DNA from: Rhynchonema sp. JSB1_4 | Taxonomy: Eukaryota > Nematoda > Chromadorea > Monhysterida > Xyalidae | Length of the DNA: 64,000 bases | Assembly: GCA_030248065.1 (NCBI GenBank) | Contig: JASAMV010007129.1 | Location: 1-64,000, forward strand | Direction of reading: 5' to 3' | Part shown: piece by piece, positions 11,916 to 25,157 of the stretch | Layout of the letters: the number at the start of each line of letters is the position of its first letter | Position numbering within the stretch: position 1 is the first letter of the stretch | Notes under the pieces: model-generated | What the model was told of the DNA's origin: nothing | Database searches by the model: none | The model's input: only the letters and a program-made list of their open reading frames with translations | Made by a program: the position numbers and the translations under genes

Positions 11916-14740
11916 CTTTGCCTACCGTAATACCCTGAAGCAAATACCTGAATACCGTGTTGCATCATGCCTTCCACACAACGTTCTTAAATTTACTGCC
12001 ATACAAGTAAGTGGCAGAATAACAAAAGCACAAAATCCATCATTATTACCTCGACCGCTGAACTCAGGCGCTGTTGATGACGGGTGAACGCTTGAGCACT
12101 AAAACTCAGTCAAGCCAGAAAAATACATAGAAAGCCGATGTTTTATGCAAAATAAGTACCTATAATTAACAGAAGGACTTGTTTTGAGGGCACTTCCCGC
12201 TGGAGCACACAGTAGGTACACCGGTATGACAACATATAACAAAGCTTCTTTTCTCTTTTGTGCCCCAGACTTTTCAGTTGAAGCCCCGGCCGGTTAAGAG
12301 CATGATGCATATTTTTACTAATGTCACAGGAGCATAAAATGGATTTCGTTGTATTCTCACCGGGTGCAGCTGCTCTCCGACTTGGAGACGTATTGTAAAT
12401 AGCAGTGCACCGTTTTTGAGAGACTGGACTCCCCTCTCGTTAGCGCGCATACTTATTGTGTACAGACAGTGAAGCAGTGTCAGTATGTATACTGTATTCT
12501 GGGTGCCCTATTTTACCTAAATGGGTACTGCGAGCAAGCTGGAAAGCATGGAAAGTTTGAAACTATGCTTAGCAATTGGCAATCCACAGAAGTTGTGGAT
12601 AAAATGAAGGAGCGAGCTGGCAAGCAAAACAAAATACATACGTACACGCATACAACTTACAACAGCGAGTTTTGCACCTGCCCGCGGATTCACAGGCAGC
12701 TGCCTTGATTGGCTGCATTTACAGTTCCGGGTGCAATTCTAGGCTGAAAGTTGAAGTCGCGTGCGCGAAGTTACTTCGACTTTTGCCTATACTTTGCACT
12801 CTTTCGCACGCGCGTGCACGCGACTTCAACTTTCAGCCTAAAATTGCACCCGGTACTGTACGACCAAAGCATGTCAAATATAGCAACACCAAGGATTGAA
12901 AAGGTTACGGTATGTATAGGATAAGATGGCTATCGACATATAACCATCTCCAGCATTGATTATTCAAGCATTTCCATCCCGTTCCGACCCTTTACCGCCT
13001 TGCAAACTCCTAGTCGTCAACTACCGTACCCCATGAGCTAAAAAATAAGTGATATACTGTACATGTGTGCAAGTTCGCTGGTGCATTTTGGTGTTTTTAA
13101 GGTCTGCATACCGTGCGCTTTGTCTCCGGGAAAGCGCAAACCAAAGAGCAGCCGAAACCCGCCAGTGATCAACGCGCTATGCGATGCGTGGTGCCACGAG
13201 CACCAAGCCCGTACGCTTTACGGTCCATGAAGTCATGGACCAAATATTTATTTTGTATCTGTTCTGTTGAGGACTGATCAAAGCCGCTGGTTTCTTTACA
13301 ATATCTATGGTGTGCACAGCTTTCTGGCCCCATTCTGACTCCATGAACACAGCACCTATTGAAAAAGGTGTTTACAAAGACACACAGGTGTTAGTGACTT
13401 TTTGACGTGTTTGCAGCAAATTTTCTGCAAGGACAAACACTTCGGTATCAAGAAGAGCTTTATTTTGCGTAATAGGGAAACGACAATAATATTTATATCA
13501 GCAGACTCTGAGGGTCAGTAAGAGTAGCAAGAAAAACAGAGATGTATCCTTCTTCGAAAAAAAGAACACTGAATCAAGAACAAGCGTGGCGTGAATGATT
13601 ACAGTAACGCAATAATGAAAGACTTTTTGGCACACTCGTTTTCAGGACACAGAACAAAATTGTTTTTGGGACAATTATTATTCAAGACAAAACAAACGGC
13701 GTGAAACGCAAACATGGCAGGTACCCTTACAAGACATACAATAAGGTACTTTGTCAAAACCAATCTTTTGTTTTTCCAGTTTTTCACATGTCCTCAAAGC
13801 TGAACCCGATATACAAAATCTTTCGAACCAGAAAACCACTTCTCTTCTGACACATCATTCCGAAGTTAATGAAACATTTTTCGACCCACTAACTTTTTCA
13901 CAGAGCAAGCTGCTCGTTTTCTTCCGTTTCAAAAAAATCATGAAAAAATTAATGGGAATACACATCAACATTGAGACCAAAATAAACTTCTAACGACACT
14001 ATATACGTGAATCAAAGCTATTCGTTATCATAATAGTAATACAGCGACTATATGCGGCAGTGACTATGGAAAAAAGCCAAGAAATCCGGGAAAATGCGAA
14101 AAATAAAGAAAAAAGTGGCGAAACCCCCTGAAAAATTATGTGTGACGTGAGAAAAAGCGCAGTGCATAGCAATGGTACTGTACAAGGGTGCATAACACAA
14201 TCAATTGAATACTGTACTGCATCGTAACACTTTGAGCAGTGCCAGGGCTCCAGTAATATGTACAAAATTAGATCTTATTAATTAACTGTACTGTGTGTGA
14301 ATTTGAAATAAGTTTGAACCTGTGCATATGTAATACGGATTTGAGACTGTTGGACAATATTACGGTTTCGATTCGATAGCGCAGTCCTTGCAGTGATTTT
14401 TGTAATCATTTGCTGTCACTGTGAAGAATATCTACTTTATGTGGCAATTAGGACGTTAAACGGCGGGTCGGGGACCAAAAAAGGGTGGAAAAATATCCAT
14501 CTTGTAGAAATTTCCATTATAAATGCCGTGTTACAAGAAAAAGGGTAGACTGCTGCACTATCGAGGTTGTTGTGATGGAGATGATAAACTGGTTATAATC
14601 ATTTCAAAATAATAAGAATTAATCGTCCGATTTTTAATGAAATATTAAAAAGAGCAAATTCTAAAAATTACCACGCTCATCTTTACATAAAAGTAAGATG
14701 TAATCAGGCCGTACAAACCACGTTTGAAACACTATATCTT
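11916..14740. other. intergenic between two minus-strand genes, no gene seen
   Basis: About 2.8 kb of AT-rich DNA holding one MITE (12722-12858) and otherwise no supported feature. Frames here are short and lack acceptable splice sites. The 11916-12100 part should include the promoter of the 7TM gene. Confidence 0.4.
12722..12858. mobile_element. palindromic TA-flanked MITE, 137 bp (second copy)
   Basis: Same ends (CAGTTCCGGGTGCAA / TTGCACCCGGTACTG) and same arm sequence as 7609-7830, flanked by TA at 12720-12721 and 12859-12860. The inner loop is shorter. Together the two copies define the family. Confidence 0.8.
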
Positions 14741-17700
14741 TCATCCATTTATCAACATTTGTCTCAGTTTCTCCGTTTCAGCCTTCAATTGGGCCACCTC
14801 CAACCGAAGTCGCAGATTTTCTTGTTCAAGCAACGCAGCACGCATCGCAATCTCGTCCTGATGTTTCAAGATTGGGTTTAGATAAAGAAAATTCTGATGT
14901 GCCAAAGCCGAGTTTACGTGTCAATAACAGCACCAAAATAGCCAGAAAAAATCAATGTTTCCTGTCAGCATGATTATGTTGCGATTTCCAGCTGTTGGCC
15001 GGCCAAAGATGTAATGCTGCAAGTGGGCGGGAAAGAATGCGGTAGTACAACATCATGTGAATGTCCTCTTGGTGGGTTAGTTCAAATTCGATTGAACGAC
15101 GCAACGTTGTAACGCAATATCACGTCCTTTTTTTATTAAAGAAGATGGCTTGCATTGTTCCACGAAGCACTTTCGCTTTTACGTGTTTCTCCGTTATGAA
15201 TACCACAAATGAACTTCTTAACCACCCTGTGTGGTCACCACCACAAGACCAGATTATTACCTCTTTCTGCCTACGCGCATCACGTGACCGCTTGGCAGCT
15301 TCGTTGTTCTTACGTCGTCGCTCCCAATACGCTTCGTCCTTGGCTTCGTCGGGCAAAGATGATTTGTTGCCTGATTCGAAAAGGAAGACAGAATGATGAT
15401 AACAAACTTGGTGCTCGAGTGTACCGCACCTTGTAGGCAGGCACACCACACGTGAGAATTGGTTGGAACAACAAATATTTCGTGCCGTTATGTATAGCGG
15501 ATCCATGGGATCATTTCGGAAAGAAGGAAAGACGACCCCAAAATAGCCCCCTTTGGCCGAAAGCTCGATCTGCAGTATGTAGGTATATAACAAACATTTT
15601 AAAGCCCGTTAATACAAGCGCAGAAGCTCTTTACTTCGGTATTTCTTACTCTGGTCCAACTTGGTGGCACCGAATATCTCACACAAGAGTGCCCATTGCC
15701 ATGTGTGTTTTTTATGTTGCCATGATCAAGATACACCAAGTTTGACACCGGTCTTCACAATGAAAAGGCAATACAATGTAAATCAATATTCCAATATCCA
15801 GATGTTTCACATGCCCCGCATAACAACCAACCTCCCCCTTTCGATCGGCTTGAGCATTCGGACGGGGTTTTGGGCGATATGAGCATGGAACTTTGAATCA
15901 CCGCCAAACTGTTGCTGCTCGCTGATTGGCTGGACTTGCCGGTGTCCACAATGACACTGGCCGGTTGACTGACGGCTGGCTGATGTTTCAACGATCGAAT
16001 AACCGGCTGGGTGATGGCGCTACAAATGGGCAGCGTGTTGCCTCCGTTTGAGGCACCTGCACCCGACTTAGTTTGACCCTCGGTGTGTGGGTGCGAAGTT
16101 GAAGTCACCTAAAATTAATATTCGGATATGTTTATGCCGGGCAGTTGGGCCGCTTATGGTCCTAAAACAGCTTATCGGTCTGGACAGTCAGCTGTGGTAT
16201 AGCACACTACAGGGCATCAGATTAAGGAATTCGCTGTGGGCAAAATCTGAGTAATGAAAACATTCCGGACAAACTATGAAATGGTACAGTCTGTATTTGA
16301 TGAGCAACCAAAAAAGATTAAAAGCATCTCCAACATTGTGAACTAGCCTGCGGCGGGCTCGGTGTTGTTGAAGTTATCAATGGCGGTTTTTGGCCGGTTG
16401 GTCCACTTTTTGCAGCCAATACTGCAGCAGGAACATTACCGTTATTTGGTCCACCGCCCGCCTGAGCCAATAATTGTCTGTATTGCTGTAGCAGCAGGTC
16501 ATTATTGTTCGAACAATTTGAATTGCCACCAAAATGCGAAGTGGGCGTGACTTGCAGTGCCGACCACGGATCCGACGGGTTGTAGGCCTTGAACGGTCGT
16601 ACAGGCGCGCCGCCGGCTTGATGGGTCAGGGTGGGTTTGAAATTTGAATTGCTGCCAAAAATCGCCGGCGGTGTACGTGACTGGGCGTTATTGGTGGTTG
16701 GTGGTTGTTGCGTTGGCAGGCCGCCAGAGTGCGCCAGTGTCGCCAGATTCAGCGCGCCCGGCAACAGGAATTGACTGAGAATCGATCCAGGATGGGCGGA
16801 GTCAGAATGGGCAAGACTGCCATGGGGAGGACCGTTGACTGGTGGGGCATTCGGGGCAAGCCCGCCGCTCGGCTGCGACGGCTGCACCTGCAAGTGTACA
16901 TATAATGTTGGTCAAACAGGTCGTTCAAGCTGACCACACTCCATTTGCATTTAGGACTTTGATTCTCCATAAATCGATAGGAACACAAATTTTTCTTCAC
17001 TATAACCTGTGGAAACATAATGAAACGGCGGACAAGCAAAATGTTAAAAGTGGGCCAACCAAATGAAAAGCTGATTGATTTGAGATCGCAGTGGGCGGCA
17101 TGTGGGGCAACACATTTGGCAGAAGAGTCGACAATAAACGATGCTGTCTGCAAAGTTACATATAATAACATGATTATCGCTTTCTTTCATGTATAGATTT
17201 TATTAACAGGGAGACAGATTTACGGAAAAAACTCACCTTGATAAAGCGGAAAGTTCAATATTATTTGGCTGTGAGTCGAGACTGTGAGATCGAGATTGGG
17301 ATATTGGCGGGCTGCGGTTGGGCACGGATGGGGCAACTGGATGATGTTTCATTGAAAAATCAAGTGGGTCGTTGGGTGCCGGGCTGGATGCCTGAAAAGG
17401 GGAATCATCAAAATGGTAATTTTTTTCAATCCAACTCCTGTATTTCGGGATACCATTTTTTGCATGGGAGCAACTTTCGTGCTGGTCGAATAGAAATTCG
17501 AGCTATCAGTATAGTCAGCGTACAGCAATTTCCAAAAAAACATCTCTGAAGTAAAAAAGTCAAAACTAGGTAATAAATAATAGTAATCCAATAAATACAA
17601 ATCGCGAGTTCAATGTTTTTGTTTGCTCACGATGTCCCCACACACCTCCGGTCTCCGTCTCTTGCATTCGCTGGTGTGCCCAGTGTGCGAGCCTTTGTGC

Positions 17701-18619
17701 TCCTCGTCATGTGTGCCACCCTCGGACGGACTGCTGGGTCGAGGACTGTTCTCACATGACATCCCACTGTCACTGCCTGCACACATTCGGGTGATTGAAA
17801 GGGTTTCGGTTGGTGTGGGGTTTCAATTGCAATTCGCATACCATTTGTATAGTCCGTCCACCAGCTCATGGCACTTTGTGTTGCTGCTGGCCGGTTTGTT
17901 CCCTTCCTCCACGTTCTAATGAAAGAGAAATTGAGCGTGAGCGATTTTGCAAAAAAACTTAAAAAATAAGAAAATGTGTCGAAAACGATTGAATTCGATC
18001 AAATTTAAAATTAAATTAAATTAAAATCGATAAAACACGTCGATTTCATAAAAACAGCAATTTAGGAGCAAAAATAATTTTTTTGAAAACTCAATTTCTC
18101 TTTCATTAGGACGTGGAGGAAGGGAACAAAGCAGCCAGCAGCAACACAAAGTGCCATGAGCTGGTGGACGGACTATACCTACTTCCGGAAATGTATATAG
18201 CTCTCAGTGCACCAGGACTGTAATTTTGATACTGGATCCTAAGTCGCATAGGAGGGACCAAGATAAAGGATAAAATTGTTGAATCGTCACACCCGTGTTG
18301 AAACAAATCAAGCAACGAACAAAATCACATCATCACGTCTGGAATATGAAAAGTTGGGCAAAACATGAATTTATGTTTGAGCGTTTTAACCACCGCAAGC
18401 AATTCGAATGCAACGTGTGGAGCTCGGTTCCATCGGGTGACGTAATCGATTCCCATGTACAGTACGGAATACAAGTCCAGTAGCAGCATCTAGAATATGG
18501 TTCATTGAGTAGTATGGTGGCTTACCTGCGACATTGTTTCCATCGGAACCAGCATCCTCCTGCTTCACATTAGCTGTTGTGTTTGGCCACACCACTGCAC
18601 TGGGACCTGTTGTGCTCAT
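14741..18619 (-). CDS. PAR/NFIL3/CES-2-type bZIP transcription factor, at least 9 exons
   Basis: Minus-strand exons: 18526-18619 (start; VKQED is a possible sumoylation site), 17842-17915, 17646-17772, 17237-17391, 17060-17147, 16344-16887, 15832-16108, 15261-15370, 14741-14857. The last two form the b[23 protein letters not shown] basic region, then a leucine zipper with heptads through [18 protein letters not shown] to a short tail. This closely matches the PAR/NFIL3/CES-2 group, nuclear DNA-binding dimers. Upstream exons are low-complexity Pro/Ser/Gln/Asn sequence, as in activation or repression domains. NDPLDFSMK contains a PxDLS-like candidate CtBP-binding motif. Two joints do not close in phase (exon 1 to 17842-17915, and 16344-16887 to 15832-16108), so a small exon or an alternative splice site is missing at each. 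The bZIP part is certain, the full chain less so. Confidence 0.8.
17847..18178. repeat. inverted duplication of a coding exon and its 3' splice site
   Basis: The 89 bases 17847-17935 (minus sense) recur on the plus strand at 18090-18178 with only a few differences and no indel. The unit covers the acceptor tract (ctctttcattag) and most of the bZIP exon 17842-17915, including the reading [11 protein letters not shown]. The copies face each other about 155 bp apart in the first intron. The plus-strand copy cannot serve the minus-strand gene. Confidence 0.9.
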
Positions 18620-21600
18620 AGTAGCGACTGGGCGCAATATGGTTGACTGTCAATTAATGGAGCTCGTTGTTGCGGCTACATTTTGACTATTTGTATTTTT
18701 GACGAGAGGCAACCTCTACTGAAACAAAGTGAAAGTTTCCATTGCATTATCTTTTTAGATCACATGGACACATGCGCCTGAGCACGGGTAAACATAAAAA
18801 CCCAAACCAATATATCCAAACAAATCTCCACTCCTATAATTGGAATCTGAGATATTATGGAGCAACATAAAAACACTGAAAACAGGATTGCGGACAAAAG
18901 TTAGAATAATGCCAAACCTGGCCGGCGGCGACAACGTTATTATCGTGTCAAGGGCAAACCACATTTGTGACAACAGGTGAAAAGTATAACATAAAAAATG
19001 CAGAAAAATTTCTCGCGCCGCTCGCGAAAGGAATCATAATTTTGCACGCGCATGCGAGCCGTCGTTGACCACAAACAAACAGCGCGCGCCGCAGTACCAC
19101 ACTTGACCTCCAGACGGATAGACAAATTCTCTTTCGTGTATAAAGTTTTTTGTTCTTGAAAATTAACAATCTGAAAACTTTTGCGCAGTTTGTGCACCAC
19201 AATACGCTACAAGCAACCACACCTGCGCAACCACATACGGAAACGAACGCATGTGCAGTGCGCAATACACAACGCAATGGGGCTCAAGGATTAAGTATGT
19301 CTGCAGTTGTAGTGGTATAGTGACGCGAACTTTCACTTTTTGAAAGTGGACAAAGTCGTTTCACAATAAATACGTACATTTGTGAATGTAACGTTTATCA
19401 CAGACATGTGGATAATGCAGTCAGCAGATGAATGCTCCTGGTTTACCAACAAGAATTTAGGTTCGCGACAATGTTCGCATGAAGACCACAACAGTCGGGG
19501 GCGTCAAGAAAGCTACTGTCCGTCAAAAGGCGTATTTTATTTGAAATGACCACAAATGATAACTTTAGACCACAACTAATGCTCAAATCCGGTTTGCAAA
19601 CCAGAGCCCACACGAATTTTCATGAATTACTGCCCCAGACATTCTGAAGTAACGATACACAGCGGCACGCCGCATGTCTGCGCGACAAAAAATCAGTGAA
19701 AGTTGTGTTATGGACGTCAACACGTATGGTCATGTGTCTCGGGGTCAAATTCACGACGACTTCGTAATATGAAATGCATTGAACAAGTTTTTTATGTGGC
19801 GTGCGCGTGCGTGTAAATGTGCGCTCGAGGAAAAAAGGTTACGATACCAGATATAAATAAGGTGTCTACTTTGTTTAGTGGGGGGTGGTGGAATTCGGAT
19901 ATCATAATATCAGCATTCAGTACATGAAAGAGACATGAGACAAAAATTCTCCAAATCTTCAACATATACAGTATGTTAGCATGGGTTTTGATCTATATCG
20001 ATGTGCATGCAATTGGAAAAACCAGCGCTCAACTTATTTGAGAACCATATTCGCCGGTTCGCTATTACAACGAGTGTGATTTCTTATGTCCACCTAGCAG
20101 CCACGCGTAACACGCGCTGCCTGCGTGTGCTGAATGTTGATAAAAGTTTTGGCGCGCGGTATGGCATGTTTCAACCGTGAAATGACATGATGTAGTGCAT
20201 TACAACACACGTCAGATCAATCGATCAAAATATATGATCAAAAATGAAAGGTGCTGCTCATGTGGTCGAAATGTTTTTGAATCTCGCGCGCTCACTATTA
20301 GCCGGGTTTACGAAACATCAGATCGATGTTCAACAGCATTACGAAATCCATTGTGAAAAATAAAAAAATATGAAACGAAACTTGATAGAAGAATTGATAG
20401 AGTGAGTGTAAATTTGCGAAAATAATCACTTAAATTTCCGCAATTCGGCCCAAATCAAAGATAGTGAAAGTTTCGAACCTGCCAGCGGGCGTTGGGAACA
20501 TATCGCACGCGGCTGAAGTACGCACACATACTACAGTAGTCGTTTTTTGCACAAACGTCCAATCCAAAAAAGAACACCAAAGGTTTATGAGTGATTGTGT
20601 ACAGAATATAGTGATCTATAACCAACAGACGAGAACGTAAACAATGGACACAGTCGACGGCGTAAAGAGCATAGGATGTGCGTGTGGAACGGGTTCATTT
20701 TATGCATAGTGTCACCACAACACAACATTTAAACGAAAACATAAACGTTACGGAACGGTTTTCTGATCGGTGTTAAAATGATGCTGGTGTCTTGCTGAGA
20801 AAGGTTGATGATGTGAAAAGACGTGATTGGGATGCAGCACAGTCCGAAGGTACAGCTCCGTTAAAACCACATTTACCCAATGCACGAGGAAAGGTGGCGA
20901 AATGGGCAATTGCTAACATTCCAGCGAGCCTTGGCAGAAGGACAGGTGCTTCTGCCGGAGATCGAAAATCGCTGTTAGTTCTTTCGCTAGTGTGAAGCTA
21001 TGTATACCAAGGGACATCGACTCAAAACGATACATCAGTCACGCCTATACTGGTCGCACCATATTACAGGCGAATATTGTTGACACAAAAGCAGGCTCAC
21101 GTGACCCCGAGGGCATCCACAATACACAATGGATCAGCTGAGATTGGGCCTGACGAACTCAACACACGTGTGCGGTCGAAAAAAACAGCCCATAACTGCG
21201 ACACTCGTTTTCATGAAAAGTGAAATCAGATATTAGTGCACATTACTTTACAGGGTTGACCCTGATTTTCAGGCAGTATATAGGAATGTACATGTTGGGT
21301 TCTGGACGGTTTTGTCAGTACGAGCGCACTCGGGGTCTTTTTGGTACCCAAACATGAGCAAGTGACCCTGACCGAGATAGAGGTGCGCACACCTGTGGCA
21401 AAATCGGATTACACACACACTTTGCTGGTTTAGAATGCATCGGATCAAAAATGTCATAAATGCGGACGATATCAAAAAAAATGTTTACATACCGAGGTCA
21501 ACGGGGGAAGCATGCCTATACTTGGTTGGGTACCGTTGGAAGTGCACCATGTTTGGCATCGGTTAACATTTCAACTAATCTGGTTTGACTATCTGGGTTG

Positions 21601-24600
21601 TAGTTGGCGAAACTGATGAGCAAAGTTGGCGGAGACCTATTTTGCCAACCAGATGACATTTTGTAATCACCTTTCTTGAAGCCAGAGACCAACGCAAGCA
21701 AACCGCATATACTCAACAAAATCGACAATATGCAAAGTTCCAATTTTTTCTATTTTAGGTGTGCAATTGACCATGTGCATGCGTATAAACCACGAGCGCA
21801 GGTAAAAGTCCAGGTACGATACTATTACAGCGCGCGATAAAACGAATGAAATATATGGTCATACACACGTGTGATTTCACTTTTTGCACCTAAACAGCCA
21901 CCTGAGTTATGGTGTACAGGCTTGGGATTTCAGATATCTGCACGGCAGGTGTACCGACTAAAACCAGTTTTGATTTGACCTTATTTTTTTCAAAAACGCA
22001 TGCGCGCGAGGTTCTGACAAACAAACTGTAGCCCATGCGCGCATGCACGCAGCATTGAACAAAGTTGTACAAGTCGGACCACAGCATTTTGCGAAAATGG
22101 TACACACCAAAGATCTTTGGTGGAGAACCGCTTACACCGAGATGTATTGACAAGAGATATACTGTACATGCGCTGTACTATAAGTTTCATGCTCAAACTT
22201 GAAACAACATCGACTTTCACACGCCACAAATGAGGCAAATAGAACAGCGAACTTTGTTTCGATGTACACATACATATACATATGTACATGTACGTACTGT
22301 ATGTACCCTTGGTCTTGACAATCTTAAGCGTCTGCAATGTTCTGCCTGTTTTGCCTTGTCACAGGCAATGAAACATCAGGTTTGTCGTCCAGGGCAAAAA
22401 ACATCTAGTTTAACGAGATCAAACATAAACGAATATCCAGCAACTTTTGGTTTTGGTCACAATGCCCCAAGTTGGTGTTGCGGTGATTTGATCGCTATGA
22501 GGCAAAACTAGTTTCAGATTTCGGGTGGATAACAATTATGGCTGTCACTCGAGCATGCGCGTATGCATGTGAAAAGAAGATAACTTATCGAGAAAACGGG
22601 GAAACGTTGAAGTGACGCACCATCAGGCGGCAACGGATAAGCAATGGTGTGGGTTGAAAAGTGACGTTTCAGGAAAGGTTTAAGGAGAATAAATGGAGAC
22701 GGTGACGGTGTCAGAGCGATACACCTTGTTTAACTGCAAACACAGTCCAATCTGCTACGGTTATTTCGGCACACACCCACTGTGAAACATCAACAACACA
22801 GATTCTGAGGTTTCACAATTGGACATTGGACTTGCAGACAAAAATGTGGCGCCCAAATGCACCTGCCAAACACTGCCTGCACGACGCAAAGCGTATGTGT
22901 GCTCATGCTGGTTTTATGGTGTTGCACATGCAACAGGTATACCTTTGGCATGACAACGTTTTTGGCGCCGAAATTTACCATTTTGAAAATTACTGCATGG
23001 GTATGCATGCTCGTTTGCGTAAAACAAGTGAATTACGTTATGGTGACTGGTTGACCAATGTAATCTCCCAGGGGGATACAAGTCGTTGGGTCCGTTCACT
23101 GTACTGAATAATTCGGAAACATGACAGACCAAATATTGAGGGGTGCATGAGCTGCATGCAACCGTAACATGTGCGCTTTGTTTCATAAAATTCTCGTCAC
23201 GGTGTGATGAATACACTGCGACAGTGACAAAAGAGAATATACGGATGTGCGAGGGAATTATGCTGACAAAACATGAACCCGGCCCGCAACATTGCCAAAG
23301 GCGAGTGCATGCACATGAATGTGCATTCACTCTGAAGATGACCTGGTGCGCCGCACACAAAGTGACATAACAGGAGGAATGGAAACGGTGAACAAGAAAA
23401 GACGCATGTCCGCACGAAATAACTGCAGAAAAATGTTCAGAAACAGGCTCGAAGAGGGCACACTGTTCTTGTGGGGTAATAAAAACCGGTGGAAGAAAAA
23501 ATCAAAATGCATCTGCAGCATTGTGACGCGTGTTTATGCTTGCGCTTGTTGTGCAACAAGAAAACATGTGTAACGTTACACCAGCCCCATCGGTTTAAGG
23601 GGTCGCTTGACAACCTGCAATTCAATTTATGTCCAATTTGTTGTGTTGAATTAAAATGTTTCAACGTCTTTATGATGTCAGGTTGCCAGTTTCAGGGTAC
23701 ATACAAACACATGGTGCATTAGGTCGTCTTCAGTGCTAAAATTGTGGCGTTTTCCAACCGAAAGAATGCAATATACATACAAGAGACACCCGTTTGAAAA
23801 ATAGACTACCCCAAAGGTAATGCGTAATATGACAACCATCATTATACAGTACCACGTACGTAAGAGCAAGACCCAGCAGCGTCTAAATTTCACAAAGACG
23901 CACGGTTTGGGGCTGGAAACAACACCAATGCAATGTCTGTAACCCAGCTGTGGCTGGCTTTTGGGGGTGAACACACCAAATTCTTGCGTTTTGTTGGTGG
24001 GTACTGTAATATTTTTAGTCACAATTGGTGGACAGTGCGGTGCACCCAGGGCATCTTCAGAACAAGTATGCTTATTCGGCCGTTGTTGTTTTGGAACTTC
24101 GTTGTTTCAAAGTCGAATAGAATAATAATTAATTTGATTTCGTTCAAAAAAAGTCGACAGGACTTCAAGGCCCCGCATTCGGGGACTGGCCATCTGAGCC
24201 TAGGCTTAGGCCTATGTCCTCCACTAACGCCCATGTGCGACTAGTGTAAGTATAAGCATTTTGTCAAATCGCCACTGTAACGTAAAGAAACGGTACTCAA
24301 TATATCAACCGTTTCACCAAACGCGAATTATCTCTGCCCCCAGAAATGATTGCCTCTCTTGTTTGAATGCTGTGTTACCCCCGAGCGTCAGTCTGTGTAA
24401 AAAAAGCGCCCGTGCAAAAAAACGCGCATGCTTTGGACCACGATGATGTAAAAACAAGAAAAACGTGTTCAGAAAAATATAGAACGTTTCGGGAATGTTT
24501 GTATGCGCTGGACGGCTGGGAGAGATAAAAATCAAACAACGTTGAAATGAGAGACATTGCACACAACCTGGGGGCTAGGTATGAACGAACGTCACAACTG

Positions 24601-25157
24601 ATGCAATTTTAAAGGTAAAGGGTTGGGCTAGTTGGGTCTGGAGATCTCATTCGATGTTGTGGTTGGCGAAATAGTGAATCCGCTTGAAAAAGCCTGGTAC
24701 AGCGCCTGTTTGAAACATCTGTCACCTGGGCGAACAAAGCACAATTGTTATCCACCGGAAATCTGAGAAACAAAAAAATACATCCGAGTCGTGGATACAG
24801 AAACGCAAACAAGACAACACGCGCGCAACAATGCAATCATAATCACAAACACAGAAAACACATTAGTGAAAGAGAAAATACAAGGATCCCGAAATTTTCC
24901 GACTGACCGCTTCTTGATTCAGCTGGTCATTCATTGCACGGGACGTAATAAAAAGGCTCGATCAAAAGAGGAAAGAAGGATGTTAGGAGAAAAAATGAGC
25001 GAGCCATCTGTTCACCAGGCTACACCAAGTGGTCACTCTTTGAATGCGCTGAGGAGGATTGGTTCATCATATGCTCATGGGTCACACTACACCTATTGAA
25101 AGGCATGGGGACAGCTGTTGCGCTTATTGGATTGAGCCAGAAAGGATTAGGGAGCCA
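18620..25157. other. 6.5-kb gene-poor region
   Basis: Contains the bZIP promoter side (18620 upward) and then mostly unassigned AT-rich DNA with scattered TACATGT/GTACATG-like simple motifs. I see no conserved protein. The only frames with some coding character on the minus strand are 21516-21743 (listed) and 24605-24770 (possible terminal exon after a tttgtttctcag acceptor), neither joined into a gene. Confidence 0.4.
21516..21743 (-). CDS. possible small secreted or membrane-anchored protein (orphan frame)
   Basis: The minus-strand frame has a hydrophobic stretch (LCILSILLSICGLLALVSG) followed by about 50 polar residues and a stop. The composition looks like a signal peptide plus a short mature chain. 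There is no ATG at the natural start (it begins TTG), so this is either an exon of an unseen gene, with an acceptor such as acacctaaaatag just upstream, or chance. No family recognised. Confidence 0.25.
   Translation of the reverse strand: MELCILSILLSICGLLALVSGFKKGDYKMSSGWQNRSPPTLLISFANYNPDSQTRLVEMLTDAKHGALPTVPNQV

Noticed and set aside
22914..23360. 148-codon minus-strand frame
   Set aside because: Cys/His-rich by composition of GCATGC-like DNA; competing frames on the other strand are equally long. No homology seen.
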